From: Magnetovibrio sp. | GTDB taxonomy: Bacteria; Pseudomonadota; Alphaproteobacteria; Rhodospirillales_A; JABHCV01 | Direction of reading: 5' to 3' | Assembly: GCA_002717285.1 (NCBI GenBank) | Contig: PBDF01000016.1 | Location: 1 to 64,000 of the forward strand | DNA length: 64,000 bases | Shown here: piece after piece, positions 18,050 to 27,479 of the stretch | Layout: every line of letters starts with the position of its first letter | How positions within the stretch are numbered: position 1 is the stretch's first letter | Notes under the pieces: generated by a model | The model's database searches: none | What the model saw: the letters and a program-made list of their open reading frames with translations, nothing else | What the model was told of the DNA's origin: nothing | Position numbers and translations under genes: made by a program

Positions 18050-19096
18050 ATGAAATCAATGCGCTTTCTGACTTTATTACTCATGCTGGCTACACCTTTG
18101 ATTTTAATTGGTGTGGGTTTTTTTTACTACGTTAGTCAGAGTCGATTTGCGAGCACTGAGAATGCATACATAAAGGCAAATAAAATTGCTGTTAGTGCTG
18201 AAATATCAGGTCGGGTTATCTCCGTTCTCGTTAATGAGAATGACGCGGTTAAAGCAGGGCAGCCTCTATTCGAGTTAGATAAAGAGCCTTACCTAATTGA
18301 GCTTGAAAAAGCAGACGCTAGCCTTTCTCGTGCTCGACAGGATCTAATGGCTTTGAAAGGACAATTTCGCCAAAAACAAGCAGAATTGCGAATAGCTGAA
18401 GGAGAAAGCTCCTATTATGGTGGTGAACTACTGCGTCAAAAAAAACTCCGTTCCAATGGTGTTGCTTCACAAGCACAACTTGACGAGGCTAAACAAACAT
18501 ATTTTGTTTCTAGAGAGCGCAAAAACGCCATTAAGGAAGAACTAAACCGTTTGCTGATTATGTTGGGAGGTTCCGTTGACATGCCCGCTAATCAACACCC
18601 GATTATACGCGAGGCAACTGCTGTTAAAAATACTGCTTCCTTGAATATTCGTCGAACGACAATTTATTCTCCAGCAGATAGTGTTGTTACAAATTTTAAC
18701 CTTTATACTGGTGAGCATGTTGAAGCTGGTCGGCCTGTCTTTAGTTTGATTGAAAATAAAAATTTATGGATTGAGGCTAATTTTAAAGAAACTGATTTGA
18801 CAAATGTGGTTGTTGGTCAGACAGCCGAGGTACGGGTTGATAGTTTTCCCAGTTTGGTATTGACAGCTCAAGTTGTGGGTATAAGTCCAGCAACCGGATC
18901 TGAATTTTCTCTTTTACCCGCGCAAAATGCAACTGGTAATTGGGTAAAAGTAGTCCAAAGATTACCCGTACGTCTTGCGTTTAGCAATCCTACGCAAGTG
19001 TTACAACTTCGAGCAGGTATGACCGTTTTGGTTAAAATTGATACAGGTCGTTCAATTAATTTGCCTGGTTTTCTGTCTCATCTCACGCCATTTTAA
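18050..19096 (+). CDS. EmrA/HlyD-type membrane fusion protein of an efflux pump
   Basis: 348 residues: an N-terminal membrane anchor (about 5-27), a biotinyl-lipoyl half (ISGRVISVLVNENDAVKAGQ), a coiled coil at about 85-185, the second lipoyl half, and a beta-barrel with ENKNLWIEANFKETDL. This is the EmrA layout and length. It partners the MFS exporter 10 bases downstream. Confidence 0.9.
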   Translation: MKSMRFLTLLLMLATPLILIGVGFFYYVSQSRFASTENAYIKANKIAVSAEISGRVISVLVNENDAVKAGQPLFELDKEPYLIELEKADASLSRARQDLMALKGQFRQKQAELRIAEGESSYYGGELLRQKKLRSNGVASQAQLDEAKQTYFVSRERKNAIKEELNRLLIMLGGSVDMPANQHPIIREATAVKNTASLNIRRTTIYSPADSVVTNFNLYTGEHVEAGRPVFSLIENKNLWIEANFKETDLTNVVVGQTAEVRVDSFPSLVLTAQVVGISPATGSEFSLLPAQNATGNWVKVVQRLPVRLAFSNPTQVLQLRAGMTVLVKIDTGRSINLPGFLSHLTPF

Positions 19097-19106
19097 GTAG
19101 GAATTT

Positions 19107-20681
19107 ATGAGTGATCTAAGGGTTGCAACGTCTGACACGAGGGATATCAATCCCGCTCTTATTATTTTAGCAACAGTTTTAGGACCTATGATTCAGGAAA
19201 TTGACTCTATGGTAGTAGGGGTGGCGTTGCCGCATATGCGTGGTCAATTCTCAGCTGCCCCAGATCAAATCTCATGGGTCTTGACAACTTTTTTGATTGG
19301 CGTGGCCGTGACTATGCCAGCAACTGGGGCCTTAGCTTCAAGATTTGGACGAAAAAGAATACTCATAATAGCCATAATCGGCTTCACATTAATGTCGGTA
19401 TTTGGAGCACTTGCAAATTCTCTGAATGAAATTATTGCAATAAGGTTTGTTCAAGGGTGTTTTGGGGCCGTGCTGACACCTCTGTCAATGTCTACATTGT
19501 TAGATAATTTTCACCGTGAAGATCACGGTATGGCTCTTGGCTGGTGGGGTGTAGGGATTATGGTCGCACCAATACTTGGACCGACAGTAGGAGCTTTTAT
19601 TGCTGAACACTTCACTTGGAGAGGGGTTTTTTTTATTAATGTTCCAATTGGAATTTTTGCATGCATAGTAATAGCATCAAACGTACCTGTGAGAGCTAAA
19701 AGGGATGTGAAGAATTTTAACTTTTCTGGTTTTTTAATGATCGCCATTAGCGCAGGGTGCCTTCAATTTATTCTAGATCAGGGTGAAAGACTAGATTGGT
19801 TTGATGCAGGAAAAATTGTTTTTGCTGCTTTGATTGCCGGTATTTCACTTTATTGTTTCATCCTCAACACCATCTACGCTCAAAATCCATTTTTGGATTA
19901 TAGAGTTTTAATGGATAGGAATTTCTGTGTTGGTATGGTTCTAAAGGTATTACTCAGTATAATACTGGTTAGTATAGTTGCCTTGCTTCCACCCTTTTTG
20001 ATTGACTTGTGGAACTACCCAATAATCACAGCAGGTTTGGTCATGGCGCCTCGTGGTGTAGGTGTTGTCTTGAGTGTGATTTTAGTTGGCTACTTAATGA
20101 AACACTTTGACTCAAGAACTCTTATGGCATTTGGTATGTTATTGGCCGCTTATTCAACCTGGTTAATGGCCGATCATACTTCAAACGTAACGCCCTGGGA
20201 CCTTGTTTTTACAAATTTTTTTCAGGGGGTGGGTTGGAGCTTTTTGTTCGTGCCGTTAACTGCGGCAACCTTTTCAACCTTAAATCCAGTATTTCTGGAT
20301 GTCGGGGCAGGGCTATATGGCTTGATTGGTAATTTAGGGAAAAGTGTCGGCGTCTCAATTTTGGTTGGTTTCTACATAAGAAATACACAGGCGAATAGGT
20401 CAGATCTTATGGCGTACATTTCTCCCTATAATGAAGCAATTCAACATAATCCACTACCAAATATGTGGAATATTGACAGCGTTACTGGATTAATTGCTCT
20501 AGAAGGTGAGATTGAGCGTCAAGCTAATCTCATGGCATACACTAATGATTTTCGGTTACTGACGTTCATCATTTTAGCCTGCCTACCTTTAGTTTTTCTA
20601 ATGCGTCGATCTGAGAATAGGGTTGAAGAAGATGAAATTAAGGGCGATTCAGTTGAGAAAAAAGGTCAGATACCAATGTGA
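19107..20681 (+). CDS. EmrB-type drug/solute exporter of the DHA2 MFS family
   Basis: 524 residues with about 14 membrane helices. Motif A reads GALASRFGRKRI and motif C GWWGVGIMVAPILGPTVGAF, as in EmrB/QacA proteins; the N-terminus has QEIDSMVVGVALPHMRGQF. A TAGGA site precedes the ATG. With the upstream adaptor it should export a hydrophobic or toxic compound across the envelope; the substrate is unknown. It converges on the next LysR gene with an 8-base gap. Confidence 0.92.
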   Translation: MSDLRVATSDTRDINPALIILATVLGPMIQEIDSMVVGVALPHMRGQFSAAPDQISWVLTTFLIGVAVTMPATGALASRFGRKRILIIAIIGFTLMSVFGALANSLNEIIAIRFVQGCFGAVLTPLSMSTLLDNFHREDHGMALGWWGVGIMVAPILGPTVGAFIAEHFTWRGVFFINVPIGIFACIVIASNVPVRAKRDVKNFNFSGFLMIAISAGCLQFILDQGERLDWFDAGKIVFAALIAGISLYCFILNTIYAQNPFLDYRVLMDRNFCVGMVLKVLLSIILVSIVALLPPFLIDLWNYPIITAGLVMAPRGVGVVLSVILVGYLMKHFDSRTLMAFGMLLAAYSTWLMADHTSNVTPWDLVFTNFFQGVGWSFLFVPLTAATFSTLNPVFLDVGAGLYGLIGNLGKSVGVSILVGFYIRNTQANRSDLMAYISPYNEAIQHNPLPNMWNIDSVTGLIALEGEIERQANLMAYTNDFRLLTFIILACLPLVFLMRRSENRVEEDEIKGDSVEKKGQIPM

Positions 20682-20689
20682 GGAAAGTT

Positions 20690-21586
20690 TTATTCCGTAT
20701 TTTCTTCCCTAATCAAATCCAAGAACGCTTTAATTAGTGGTGCCTGACTTCGCTCTTGTAGACAAATCACATGAGGTTGCAAAAAAAGGTCAACATCTGA
20801 AACTTTAAGAATGGCCACACGATTGTCCGGTCGGGACTCATTTTCTAAAGCGATGCCTATGCCAAGCCCATTGGCTACAGCCTCATGAACCGCCTCTCTG
20901 CTGCCAATAGACATAACGCGACGAATAGTTATGTTGCTATCAAATAGTGCATCTTCAAAAACACGCCTTGTTGCAGAACCTTGTTCACGTAATACAAGTC
21001 GTCTACCGCCCAGTTCTTTTAATTTTACAGTTTTTTTCTTTGCCCATTCGTGATTTTTGGGAACAAGTAGAACAACCTGGTTGCGACTGTAGGCAATGGA
21101 GAGGAACCGGGGGTCTTTTTCAATCTGAGGAACAATCCCAACGTCATCTCTAAAATTTAAAACACGCTCAATTATTTCCTGACTATTACCTAGGGAAACA
21201 GAGAGATCAACGTCGGGATATTTTTTTCCAAAATCCATGACAGAGCTTGTTATTTGATGCGGGCTTATAGCACCTATGCTTAGGTGTCCAATTTGGAAGC
21301 CACTAGCAGCGGTCAAAAGTTCAATTGCTTCTGTTTCAAGGGTAAAAATGCGTTTGGTTATGTTAAGAAGTGTTTTCCCAAGTGTAGTTAACTCAACGTG
21401 ATGTCCATGCCGACTAAATAACTCTACATTAAAATATTCTTCAAGGGCTTTAACATGAACGGTTATGCTTGGTTGTCCAACTCTCAAAGCCTTACCCGCT
21501 TGGGTGAAACTACCTGTTGTCCCAACTGTGTGAAAGCAACGTAGTTGTTTAAAGTTTATAGAAGATCTTTGTGTGCGTTTTGGCAT
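20690..21586 (-). CDS. LysR-family regulator of the aminoethylphosphonate-catabolism type
   Basis: 298 residues. The DNA-binding part reads LRCFHTVGTTGSFTQAGKAL then GQPSITVHVKALEEYFNVEL. The effector domain carries SLGNSQEIIERVLNFRDDVG, LREQGSATRRVFEDAL and GSREAVHEAVANGLGIGIA, which I recognise as the wording of LysR regulators linked to 2-aminoethylphosphonate loci. It diverges from the reductase gene at 21784 with about 197 bases between and may control the 21.8-26 kb genes. The assignment is by pattern memory, not a profile search. Confidence 0.82.
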   Translation of the reverse strand: MPKRTQRSSINFKQLRCFHTVGTTGSFTQAGKALRVGQPSITVHVKALEEYFNVELFSRHGHHVELTTLGKTLLNITKRIFTLETEAIELLTAASGFQIGHLSIGAISPHQITSSVMDFGKKYPDVDLSVSLGNSQEIIERVLNFRDDVGIVPQIEKDPRFLSIAYSRNQVVLLVPKNHEWAKKKTVKLKELGGRRLVLREQGSATRRVFEDALFDSNITIRRVMSIGSREAVHEAVANGLGIGIALENESRPDNRVAILKVSDVDLFLQPHVICLQERSQAPLIKAFLDLIREENTE

Positions 21587-21783
21587 AGTGAACTGTTTTC
21601 ATATAAAAAAACTTCCATTTCAAGAACTAATTGATAGCATTGAAATTCCGAATTGGACCCACCATTGACAATATGGGATCTTAATCCTAATTATTTTATG
21701 TTTATGGTTAATAAACTTGTGAAGATTATGAGTTTTTAACATCAAAATTTAGGTTTTTTTTAATATGAATTGGAAAATAACAA

Positions 21784-22785
21784 ATGATTCTTGAGGGCGA
21801 AGAGGGTCAATACCCTAAAGAAAGTCTGCGCCTTAAATTGCGGCAAATCACCAATCAAGCGGAGTTAATTAACTCATTTGAAATGGTCGATGTTGATGGA
21901 AAAGATTTGCCTGAATATACAGCTGGCGCTCACATTGATTTTTTCTTTCACGATGGTAGAATCCGCCAATATTCACTATGTGGTGACCCAGCCGATAGAA
22001 AGCGTTATCTGATCGCGGTGCTTCGCGATCTTAGGGGTACGGGTGGCTCCATGGACTTACATGAGCGTTTACATACGCAACGCAATGTTTTTGTTGGAAA
22101 ACCCAGAAACAATTTTCCAGTACACAAAGAAGCTAAACATCATCTGATGTTAGCCGGGGGTATTGGCGTCACACCTATGCTCTCAATGATACATGAAATA
22201 AAACAAACAGGTAATAACTTTACTTTGCATTACTGTACAAAATCCTTGAAGCATACTGCTTTTCAGGACGAACTTGCAGGGCTAGTTAAAGAAGGACGTG
22301 TAATTTTTCATCATGATCAGGGCATACCCGGCAATGGGCTCGATATTGAAAAGCTTTTAAAGAATCATGATCCAGGCACACACCTTTACTATTGTGGCCC
22401 TCCAGGTTTTATGGGTGCAGTTGAAAAATTTTCTTCTCATTGGCCAGAGGAGACGGTGCATTATGAATATTTTGGTGTTCCAAAAAAACCAGTTGAGCCA
22501 AAAAAAGATTCTGCTAAATCTACCGATGGATTCCAAATAAAGATTGCAAGTTCAAGCGCAACGTTTTCAGTTCCAGAAAATAAAACTATACTTGATGTTC
22601 TGGCAGAAAACGGTATTAAGGTTGAAATGTCTTGTAATACAGGTCTTTGCAAGACTTGTGCTTTAAAATATCTAGAAGGTGAAGTTGATCACCGAGATGT
22701 TGTCCTGTCTAAAAAAGAGCAGGAAGAATATTTGACACCCTGTGTATCGCGTGCGAAAAGCGATCTTCTTGTCTTAGACTTATAG
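21784..22785 (+). CDS. NAD(P)H:ferredoxin-type oxidoreductase (phthalate dioxygenase reductase/VanB family)
   Basis: 333 residues in VanB order: a flavin-binding barrel (IRQYSLCGDP), an NAD-binding domain (LMLAGGIGVTPMLSM, HLYYCGPPGFM), and a C-terminal 2Fe-2S domain with Cys284, Cys289, Cys292 and Cys320. Such proteins feed electrons to Rieske oxygenases, but no oxygenase gene is in the window. The ferredoxin domain is strikingly like the N-terminal domain of the MvhD fusion at 28.5 kb. Possible roles are reduction of a distant oxygenase or of a corrinoid/ferredoxin partner. First gene of a rightward run after the LysR. Confidence 0.88.
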   Translation: MILEGEEGQYPKESLRLKLRQITNQAELINSFEMVDVDGKDLPEYTAGAHIDFFFHDGRIRQYSLCGDPADRKRYLIAVLRDLRGTGGSMDLHERLHTQRNVFVGKPRNNFPVHKEAKHHLMLAGGIGVTPMLSMIHEIKQTGNNFTLHYCTKSLKHTAFQDELAGLVKEGRVIFHHDQGIPGNGLDIEKLLKNHDPGTHLYYCGPPGFMGAVEKFSSHWPEETVHYEYFGVPKKPVEPKKDSAKSTDGFQIKIASSSATFSVPENKTILDVLAENGIKVEMSCNTGLCKTCALKYLEGEVDHRDVVLSKKEQEEYLTPCVSRAKSDLLVLDL

Positions 22786-23005
22786 CCAATTTGCCGTTTA
22801 GAATTATAGACTTTTGTCAGCTTTCTGTCTGTTTGTGAACGAAGGCAGTTTACTTGTGAACAAATCTTTTCTTTTCTTCAGGCTAAAAAAAAATTAGAAA
22901 GAGTGATATGTGGATGACTATATCACGCAATTAACAAAAGTAATTTTAACTGTAGCGGCAGATATTATTTAATCCTAAGTTGTTGTTAATGCAAAGCACA
23001 GGTTT

Positions 23006-23620
23006 ATGTTTGAAATAAAGAAGTTTGATGACCGAGTTGTACTTGAAGAAAAGACAACGCCATACAATGGTTTTTTTCAAGTAGACCGTTACAAATTAAA
23101 ATATCAAAAACATGAGGGTGGATGGTCATCCGTGGTTGTTAGGGAATTGTTTGAGCGTGGTCACACAGTCGCAGTTTTGCCTTATGATCCCGTGCAAGAT
23201 AAAGTAGTTTTGATTGAACAATTCCGTATCGGGGCCTACGCTGCAGGGTTGGAGCCATGGCTAAGTGAAACCATAGCCGGTATCATAGACTCAGGTGAAG
23301 GGGCTGAAGAAGTGGCGCACCGGGAGGCCCTAGAAGAGGCGAATTGTAGAATGTTAGAGCTTGTAAAGATTGGAACTTTTGTAATGTCCCCTGGAGGTAG
23401 CTCTGAAACAACCACAATGTTCTGTGGCCGGGTTGATAGCGGCGGGGTTGGGGGTGTCTATGGGCTTGCTCAGGAAGGTGAAGATATCCTAGCAAGGGTT
23501 GTGTCCCTAGATGAGGCATTGAAAAATCTAGCTGTGGGAAAAATTGTCAGTGCTTATGCAGTAATTCCACTGCTTTGGCTTCAATCAAATAAGGCCTCTT
23601 TGAAGGCTCAATGGACATAG
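23006..23620 (+). CDS. Nudix hydrolase, ADP-ribose pyrophosphatase type
   Basis: 204 residues. The Nudix box starts at Gly92 (GIIDSGEGAEEVAHREALEE then AN), and LSETIAGIIDSGE with VLIEQFRIGAY is the NudF wording. It should split ADP-ribose or a similar NDP-sugar into AMP and a sugar phosphate. The end of the NAD-linked cycle role is general housekeeping; position between a reductase and an Fe-ADH may be fortuitous or may reflect NAD turnover. Confidence 0.88.
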   Translation: MFEIKKFDDRVVLEEKTTPYNGFFQVDRYKLKYQKHEGGWSSVVVRELFERGHTVAVLPYDPVQDKVVLIEQFRIGAYAAGLEPWLSETIAGIIDSGEGAEEVAHREALEEANCRMLELVKIGTFVMSPGGSSETTTMFCGRVDSGGVGGVYGLAQEGEDILARVVSLDEALKNLAVGKIVSAYAVIPLLWLQSNKASLKAQWT

Positions 23621-23632
23621 TTGTATTATAAA

Positions 23633-24730
23633 ATGTGGTCTTTTACTATCCCTACTCAGGTAAATTTTGGTGTTGGCTCACTAGCTAAAATTGGTGAGCT
23701 GATTAATGGGCGCAAATACTGTTTAGTTACATACAGTCATCCTCCTTTTGATGCACATGCAAGGCGCATAGAAGAGATTTCCGGTTCGGCTCATGCTTTT
23801 ATTTGTAACGTTGATACCAATCCTGACTACGACTCCTTGAAGGAAAGCTGTATCATGGGTGGAGTAGCTAATGAGATCGAGGTGATTGTGGCGCTCGGGG
23901 GTGGTTCTGTGATTGATACTGCAAAAGTAATGTCTGCATGTGATGGCGATTTTACTAACGTTCAGCGATTATTGGAAACCGGAGAGGGAAGAGAAAACTT
24001 GAGTGATATACCTATAATTGCAATTCCAACTACATCGGGAACAGGAAGCGAGGTTACTGGTTTCTCAACAGTCTGGGATATGGTATCAATGAAGAAGCAT
24101 TCTCTTAATTTGCCTGGACCTTATTGCGAATCTGCATTAGTTGACCCAGAATTAACGTTGGGTGCTCCACGAGGACTTACTGTCAGCACCGGCCTTGATG
24201 CGCTATCACATGCCATGGAGGGTATATGGAACATCAACGCCAATCCTGCCACAACGTCTTTGGCTGTAACCGCAGCGCGTGAGGTTATTGAGGTCCTTCC
24301 CGCACTAGCTGAAGATCTGGATAATCTAGATCTTCGCAGCCGTATGTCACGTGCTGCTCTAATCTCCGGTCTTTCAGTATCAAATACTCGCACGGCCTTG
24401 GCGCATTCTCTTTCTTACGCTATCACAATTGAGCACGGTATACCTCACGGGATTGCTTGCTCTTTTAGCTTGCCTGATTTGATGCGCTGCGTAATTGGAT
24501 TTGATCCAAATTGTGATGTTGCTTTGAAACAGATATTTGGTCCAGACTTGGAAAAGGGTGCGGATGACCTGACTGAGATGTTAAAGAAACTTGGAGTAAA
24601 TACCTGTGCCCAAGATTATGGCGTAACTCCTAAAAAATGGCGTGAAATGGTTAAATTTGCTCTTGAAGGTGAGCGGGGTCGAAATTTCATAGGAGATCCT
24701 AAAGTGATAATAGAGACCCTAACTGCCTGA
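23633..24730 (+). CDS. Iron-containing alcohol dehydrogenase, phosphonate-associated type
   Basis: 365 residues from the ATG at 23633 (MWSFTIPTQVNFGVG); a TTG four codons earlier follows the Nudix stop directly. The NAD-binding loop is VALGGGSVIDTAK, and metal ligands Asp189, His193, His258 and His272 are in place. The N-terminal W-x-x-x-x-P-x-x-V-x-F-G pattern and overall look match the Fe-ADH group found in phosphonate loci, including phosphonoacetaldehyde reductases such as PhpC. Likely reaction: NAD(P)H-linked interconversion of a small phosphonate-type aldehyde and alcohol; the substrate is inference. Confidence 0.82.
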   Translation: MWSFTIPTQVNFGVGSLAKIGELINGRKYCLVTYSHPPFDAHARRIEEISGSAHAFICNVDTNPDYDSLKESCIMGGVANEIEVIVALGGGSVIDTAKVMSACDGDFTNVQRLLETGEGRENLSDIPIIAIPTTSGTGSEVTGFSTVWDMVSMKKHSLNLPGPYCESALVDPELTLGAPRGLTVSTGLDALSHAMEGIWNINANPATTSLAVTAAREVIEVLPALAEDLDNLDLRSRMSRAALISGLSVSNTRTALAHSLSYAITIEHGIPHGIACSFSLPDLMRCVIGFDPNCDVALKQIFGPDLEKGADDLTEMLKKLGVNTCAQDYGVTPKKWREMVKFALEGERGRNFIGDPKVIIETLTA

Positions 24731-24755
24731 TACGTTGAAAAAAAAGAAATCAACT

Positions 24756-26018
24756 ATGCCTCATTCGGAAAGACTGAATGAAACGCAACAAAAGATACTG
24801 TCGGTAAAGAATTTAAAAAAGCGCCGAGGTGCACTTTGTATAGGTTCTGGTGCTCATTTTATTCATGACGGGTTTGCCGATGTGCTATATCTACTTTTGC
24901 CTTTATGGCAGGCTGAATTCGCCCTCAGTTTAACTCAGGTTGGGTTTCTTAGGACAGCGTATTCTGGTGCTATGGCTTTGCTTCAGGTTCCCGCAGGAAT
25001 GCTTGCGGAGCGTTTTGGGGAGCGCTTGCTACTTTGCTTTGGGACTCTGGTTACAGGGCTTGCTTATTTAAGTCTCGGTTCCTCGGGTGGGCATTTAACC
25101 TTGTTATCGATCTTGTTGATTGGTGGAGCAGGTTCAACTGTTCAACATGCCCTTTGCTCTTCATTAATATCTCAGGCTTATGAGCGTGGTCCTCGTAGAG
25201 AAGCTCTTGGTGTATATAATTTTGCTGGCGATTTGGGTAAAATTGCAGTGCCTTTTTTAGTGGCTATGGTTATCACAGGTTTCGGCTGGAGGTGGGGAAC
25301 TACCAGCATAGGAGTGCTAGGTATTTCATGTAGTATTATTGCATATTTGTTGTTGACGAGACTAGGGATTGGAGCGCAACCCGTAGTGACCGTCGGAAGC
25401 AAGTCAACCAACAATAAATATACTTTGCAAAAAAGAGGTTGGGGCATTAAGGATGGCAGAGGGTTCGCTGTGCTCTCGATCATAGCTATTCTTGATAGTG
25501 CTGCTCGAAGTGGATTCCTAACCTTCTTACCCTTTTTGATGGTTTCAAAGGGTGCTGATGTTGGAACAATTGGTTTTGCTTTAGCCGTGACTTTTGCAGG
25601 TGGTGCAACAGGAAAGTTTATTTGTGGTTTTTTAGCTTCAAAATTTGGCATTATTCATACAGTTATTTTGACAGAAGCCATCACTTGTTTTGGAATTGCA
25701 ATTATTTTACCTCTCTCTTTGAATTTGACGTTAGTATTGTTGCCCCTGATTGGAATAGGGCTCAATGGTACTTCTTCTGTGCTTTACGGGACAGTATCTG
25801 ATTTTATTACTTCAAAGAGTCAGGCAAGAGGGTTTGGCCTGTTTTATACACTCGCAATAGGCGGCGGCGCCTCTGCGCCAGTGCTCTTTGGTGTGTTGAG
25901 TGATTTCTCTAATGTTGAAATGACTTTGAAGGTAATTGCATTAGTTGCTTTCACGACTATTCCATTATGCAAGCTTTTGATAGGACCTCTAGCACAGGCA
26001 GATCAAAGATCTGCATAA
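24756..26018 (+). CDS. MFS transporter resembling fosmidomycin-resistance (Fsr) proteins
   Basis: 420 residues from the ATG at 24756; an in-frame TTG at 24735 would add seven lysine-rich residues. About 12 membrane helices; the first block GAHFIHDGFADVLYLLLPLW and the following AGMLAERFGERLLL are the pattern of the Fsr-like MFS group. Fosmidomycin is itself a phosphonate, so a role in moving a phosphonate or related anion fits the neighbours, but direction and substrate are not known. Confidence 0.8.
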   Translation: MPHSERLNETQQKILSVKNLKKRRGALCIGSGAHFIHDGFADVLYLLLPLWQAEFALSLTQVGFLRTAYSGAMALLQVPAGMLAERFGERLLLCFGTLVTGLAYLSLGSSGGHLTLLSILLIGGAGSTVQHALCSSLISQAYERGPRREALGVYNFAGDLGKIAVPFLVAMVITGFGWRWGTTSIGVLGISCSIIAYLLLTRLGIGAQPVVTVGSKSTNNKYTLQKRGWGIKDGRGFAVLSIIAILDSAARSGFLTFLPFLMVSKGADVGTIGFALAVTFAGGATGKFICGFLASKFGIIHTVILTEAITCFGIAIILPLSLNLTLVLLPLIGIGLNGTSSVLYGTVSDFITSKSQARGFGLFYTLAIGGGASAPVLFGVLSDFSNVEMTLKVIALVAFTTIPLCKLLIGPLAQADQRSA

Positions 26019-26523
26019 TTACTTTTACACATCTAAATTTTTGTCGCTTTCTGATTTGCAATACAAACTATATGAATGTAAACTATTATATAAATTTATT
26101 GGACCGATAATATCGATAAAATGTATTTATGCTTTGCCTTTTTGTGAATAATTTTGTGTAATATTTCTCCGTAAAACTTAATTAAAAAAACAAACAATTT
26201 TAGTTGCATAAACCTAACATCATGTTCCGACTGTTAAAGCCTTTTTAATTGTTTCTGAATAACTGAGGAGCATACATTTAACATTTTTTAATGATGTTTT
26301 GCTTCACACAGAACATAGTGATGATGAAGAAAACGTGTGTTGAAGAACTATGGAGAATTTGTGTTTCAAATTTTTTTACGTAATTTTATTAAAGTTAAGT
26401 AATAAGATGTTAACATATAAAAAAGAAATTTTAGTTTAATATAAATTTACAATTTGGGTATATAATGTTCGTTAGTTTTTCTTCAAATACAGAGAAGAGA
26501 CAAAATATAACTGGGTAAAATTG
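26019..26523. other. AT-rich intergenic region, no gene seen
   Basis: 505 very AT-rich bases between the MFS gene and the LysR gene, both rightward. I see no strong hairpin, repeat or conserved peptide. It must hold the LysR promoter. Confidence 0.6.
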
Positions 26524-27462
26524 ATGCTTCATCGTCCTCCACCGATTGCCACATTAAGAGCTTTAGAAGCTGCTGCTCGGCATTTAAATTTTACAAAAGC
26601 TGCTGAGGAATTGTGTGTAACCCAGAGTGCAGTTAGCCACCAGATTAGACATCTGGAGGATCTCTGGGACCTTAAATTATTTGATCGACCGCCGCGAGGT
26701 TTAGTTTTAACCCGAAATGGGCAGGCGTTGGCTCCCGTGGTCCGCAATTTCTTTGATCATCTTTCGGAAACGCTTGAGACTCTAAAAAACGAGGTAAAAC
26801 GAGACCCACTACGCATTGATACGCTTCAGTCTTTTTCTGTTAAGTGGCTCGTACCACGGCTGACGGACTTTCATGAAATTTTTCCTGATATTGATGTTTG
26901 GATTTCTACTCATGATGAGCTTGTTAATTTCTTTACTGACAATGTTGACCTTGCTATTAGGCTTGGAGAAGGAAACTGGCCTGGCCTTCATTCTACTTTG
27001 TTGTTAAAGGAATACGTTTTTCCTGTTTGCTCTCCCGCATTCTTGGAAAGAGTTGGTATGCCCAAGACCCCAATGGACTTGTTAAAGCTTCCTTTATTGT
27101 TACGTTTAGGTGATCCGTGCCATCACAATTGGGAAGACTGGTTTGCTAAGGTTGGAAATGAAGATGTTGTTGTAATTGAAGGACCGCGCTTCCCTGATAC
27201 AAACATGGCATTGCAAGCTGCCTTAGATGGACAAGGTGTAGCCCTCGCTCGTAGTGCTCATGTTTGTGATGATTTGGAGGCTGGAAAACTAGTTAAATTG
27301 TTCGATCTGGATTACTTATCAAACGTCTTTTATTATTTAGTTTGTCCAACAGGAACAGAAAACACTCCTAAGATTGAGTCAGCAAGAAATTGGTTGTTGT
27401 CTGAAGCTGCAGTTGCTCAGGCTCAATATGATAAAATATCTGGAGCTAGCAGCACCTCTTAA
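26524..27462 (+). CDS. LysR-family regulator, GcvA-like (second paralogue)
   Basis: 312 residues from the ATG at 26524; the preceding TTG is in frame. The helix-turn-helix region LRALEAAARHLNFTKAAEEL then TQSAVSHQIRHLED, and FPDTNMALQAALDGQGVALA in the effector domain, are very close to the LysR at 16.95-17.9 kb, so the two are recent paralogues. It is 17 bases upstream of the EamA transporter, which may be its target or simply co-transcribed. Confidence 0.88.
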   Translation: MLHRPPPIATLRALEAAARHLNFTKAAEELCVTQSAVSHQIRHLEDLWDLKLFDRPPRGLVLTRNGQALAPVVRNFFDHLSETLETLKNEVKRDPLRIDTLQSFSVKWLVPRLTDFHEIFPDIDVWISTHDELVNFFTDNVDLAIRLGEGNWPGLHSTLLLKEYVFPVCSPAFLERVGMPKTPMDLLKLPLLLRLGDPCHHNWEDWFAKVGNEDVVVIEGPRFPDTNMALQAALDGQGVALARSAHVCDDLEAGKLVKLFDLDYLSNVFYYLVCPTGTENTPKIESARNWLLSEAAVAQAQYDKISGASSTS

Positions 27463-27479
27463 ATCAGATTGGTTTTTAT

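Noticed and set aside
13020..26018. Classical phn C-P lyase operon
   Set aside because: No PhnG-PhnL-like protein is present; only importer, regulator, Fe-ADH and MFS genes were found.
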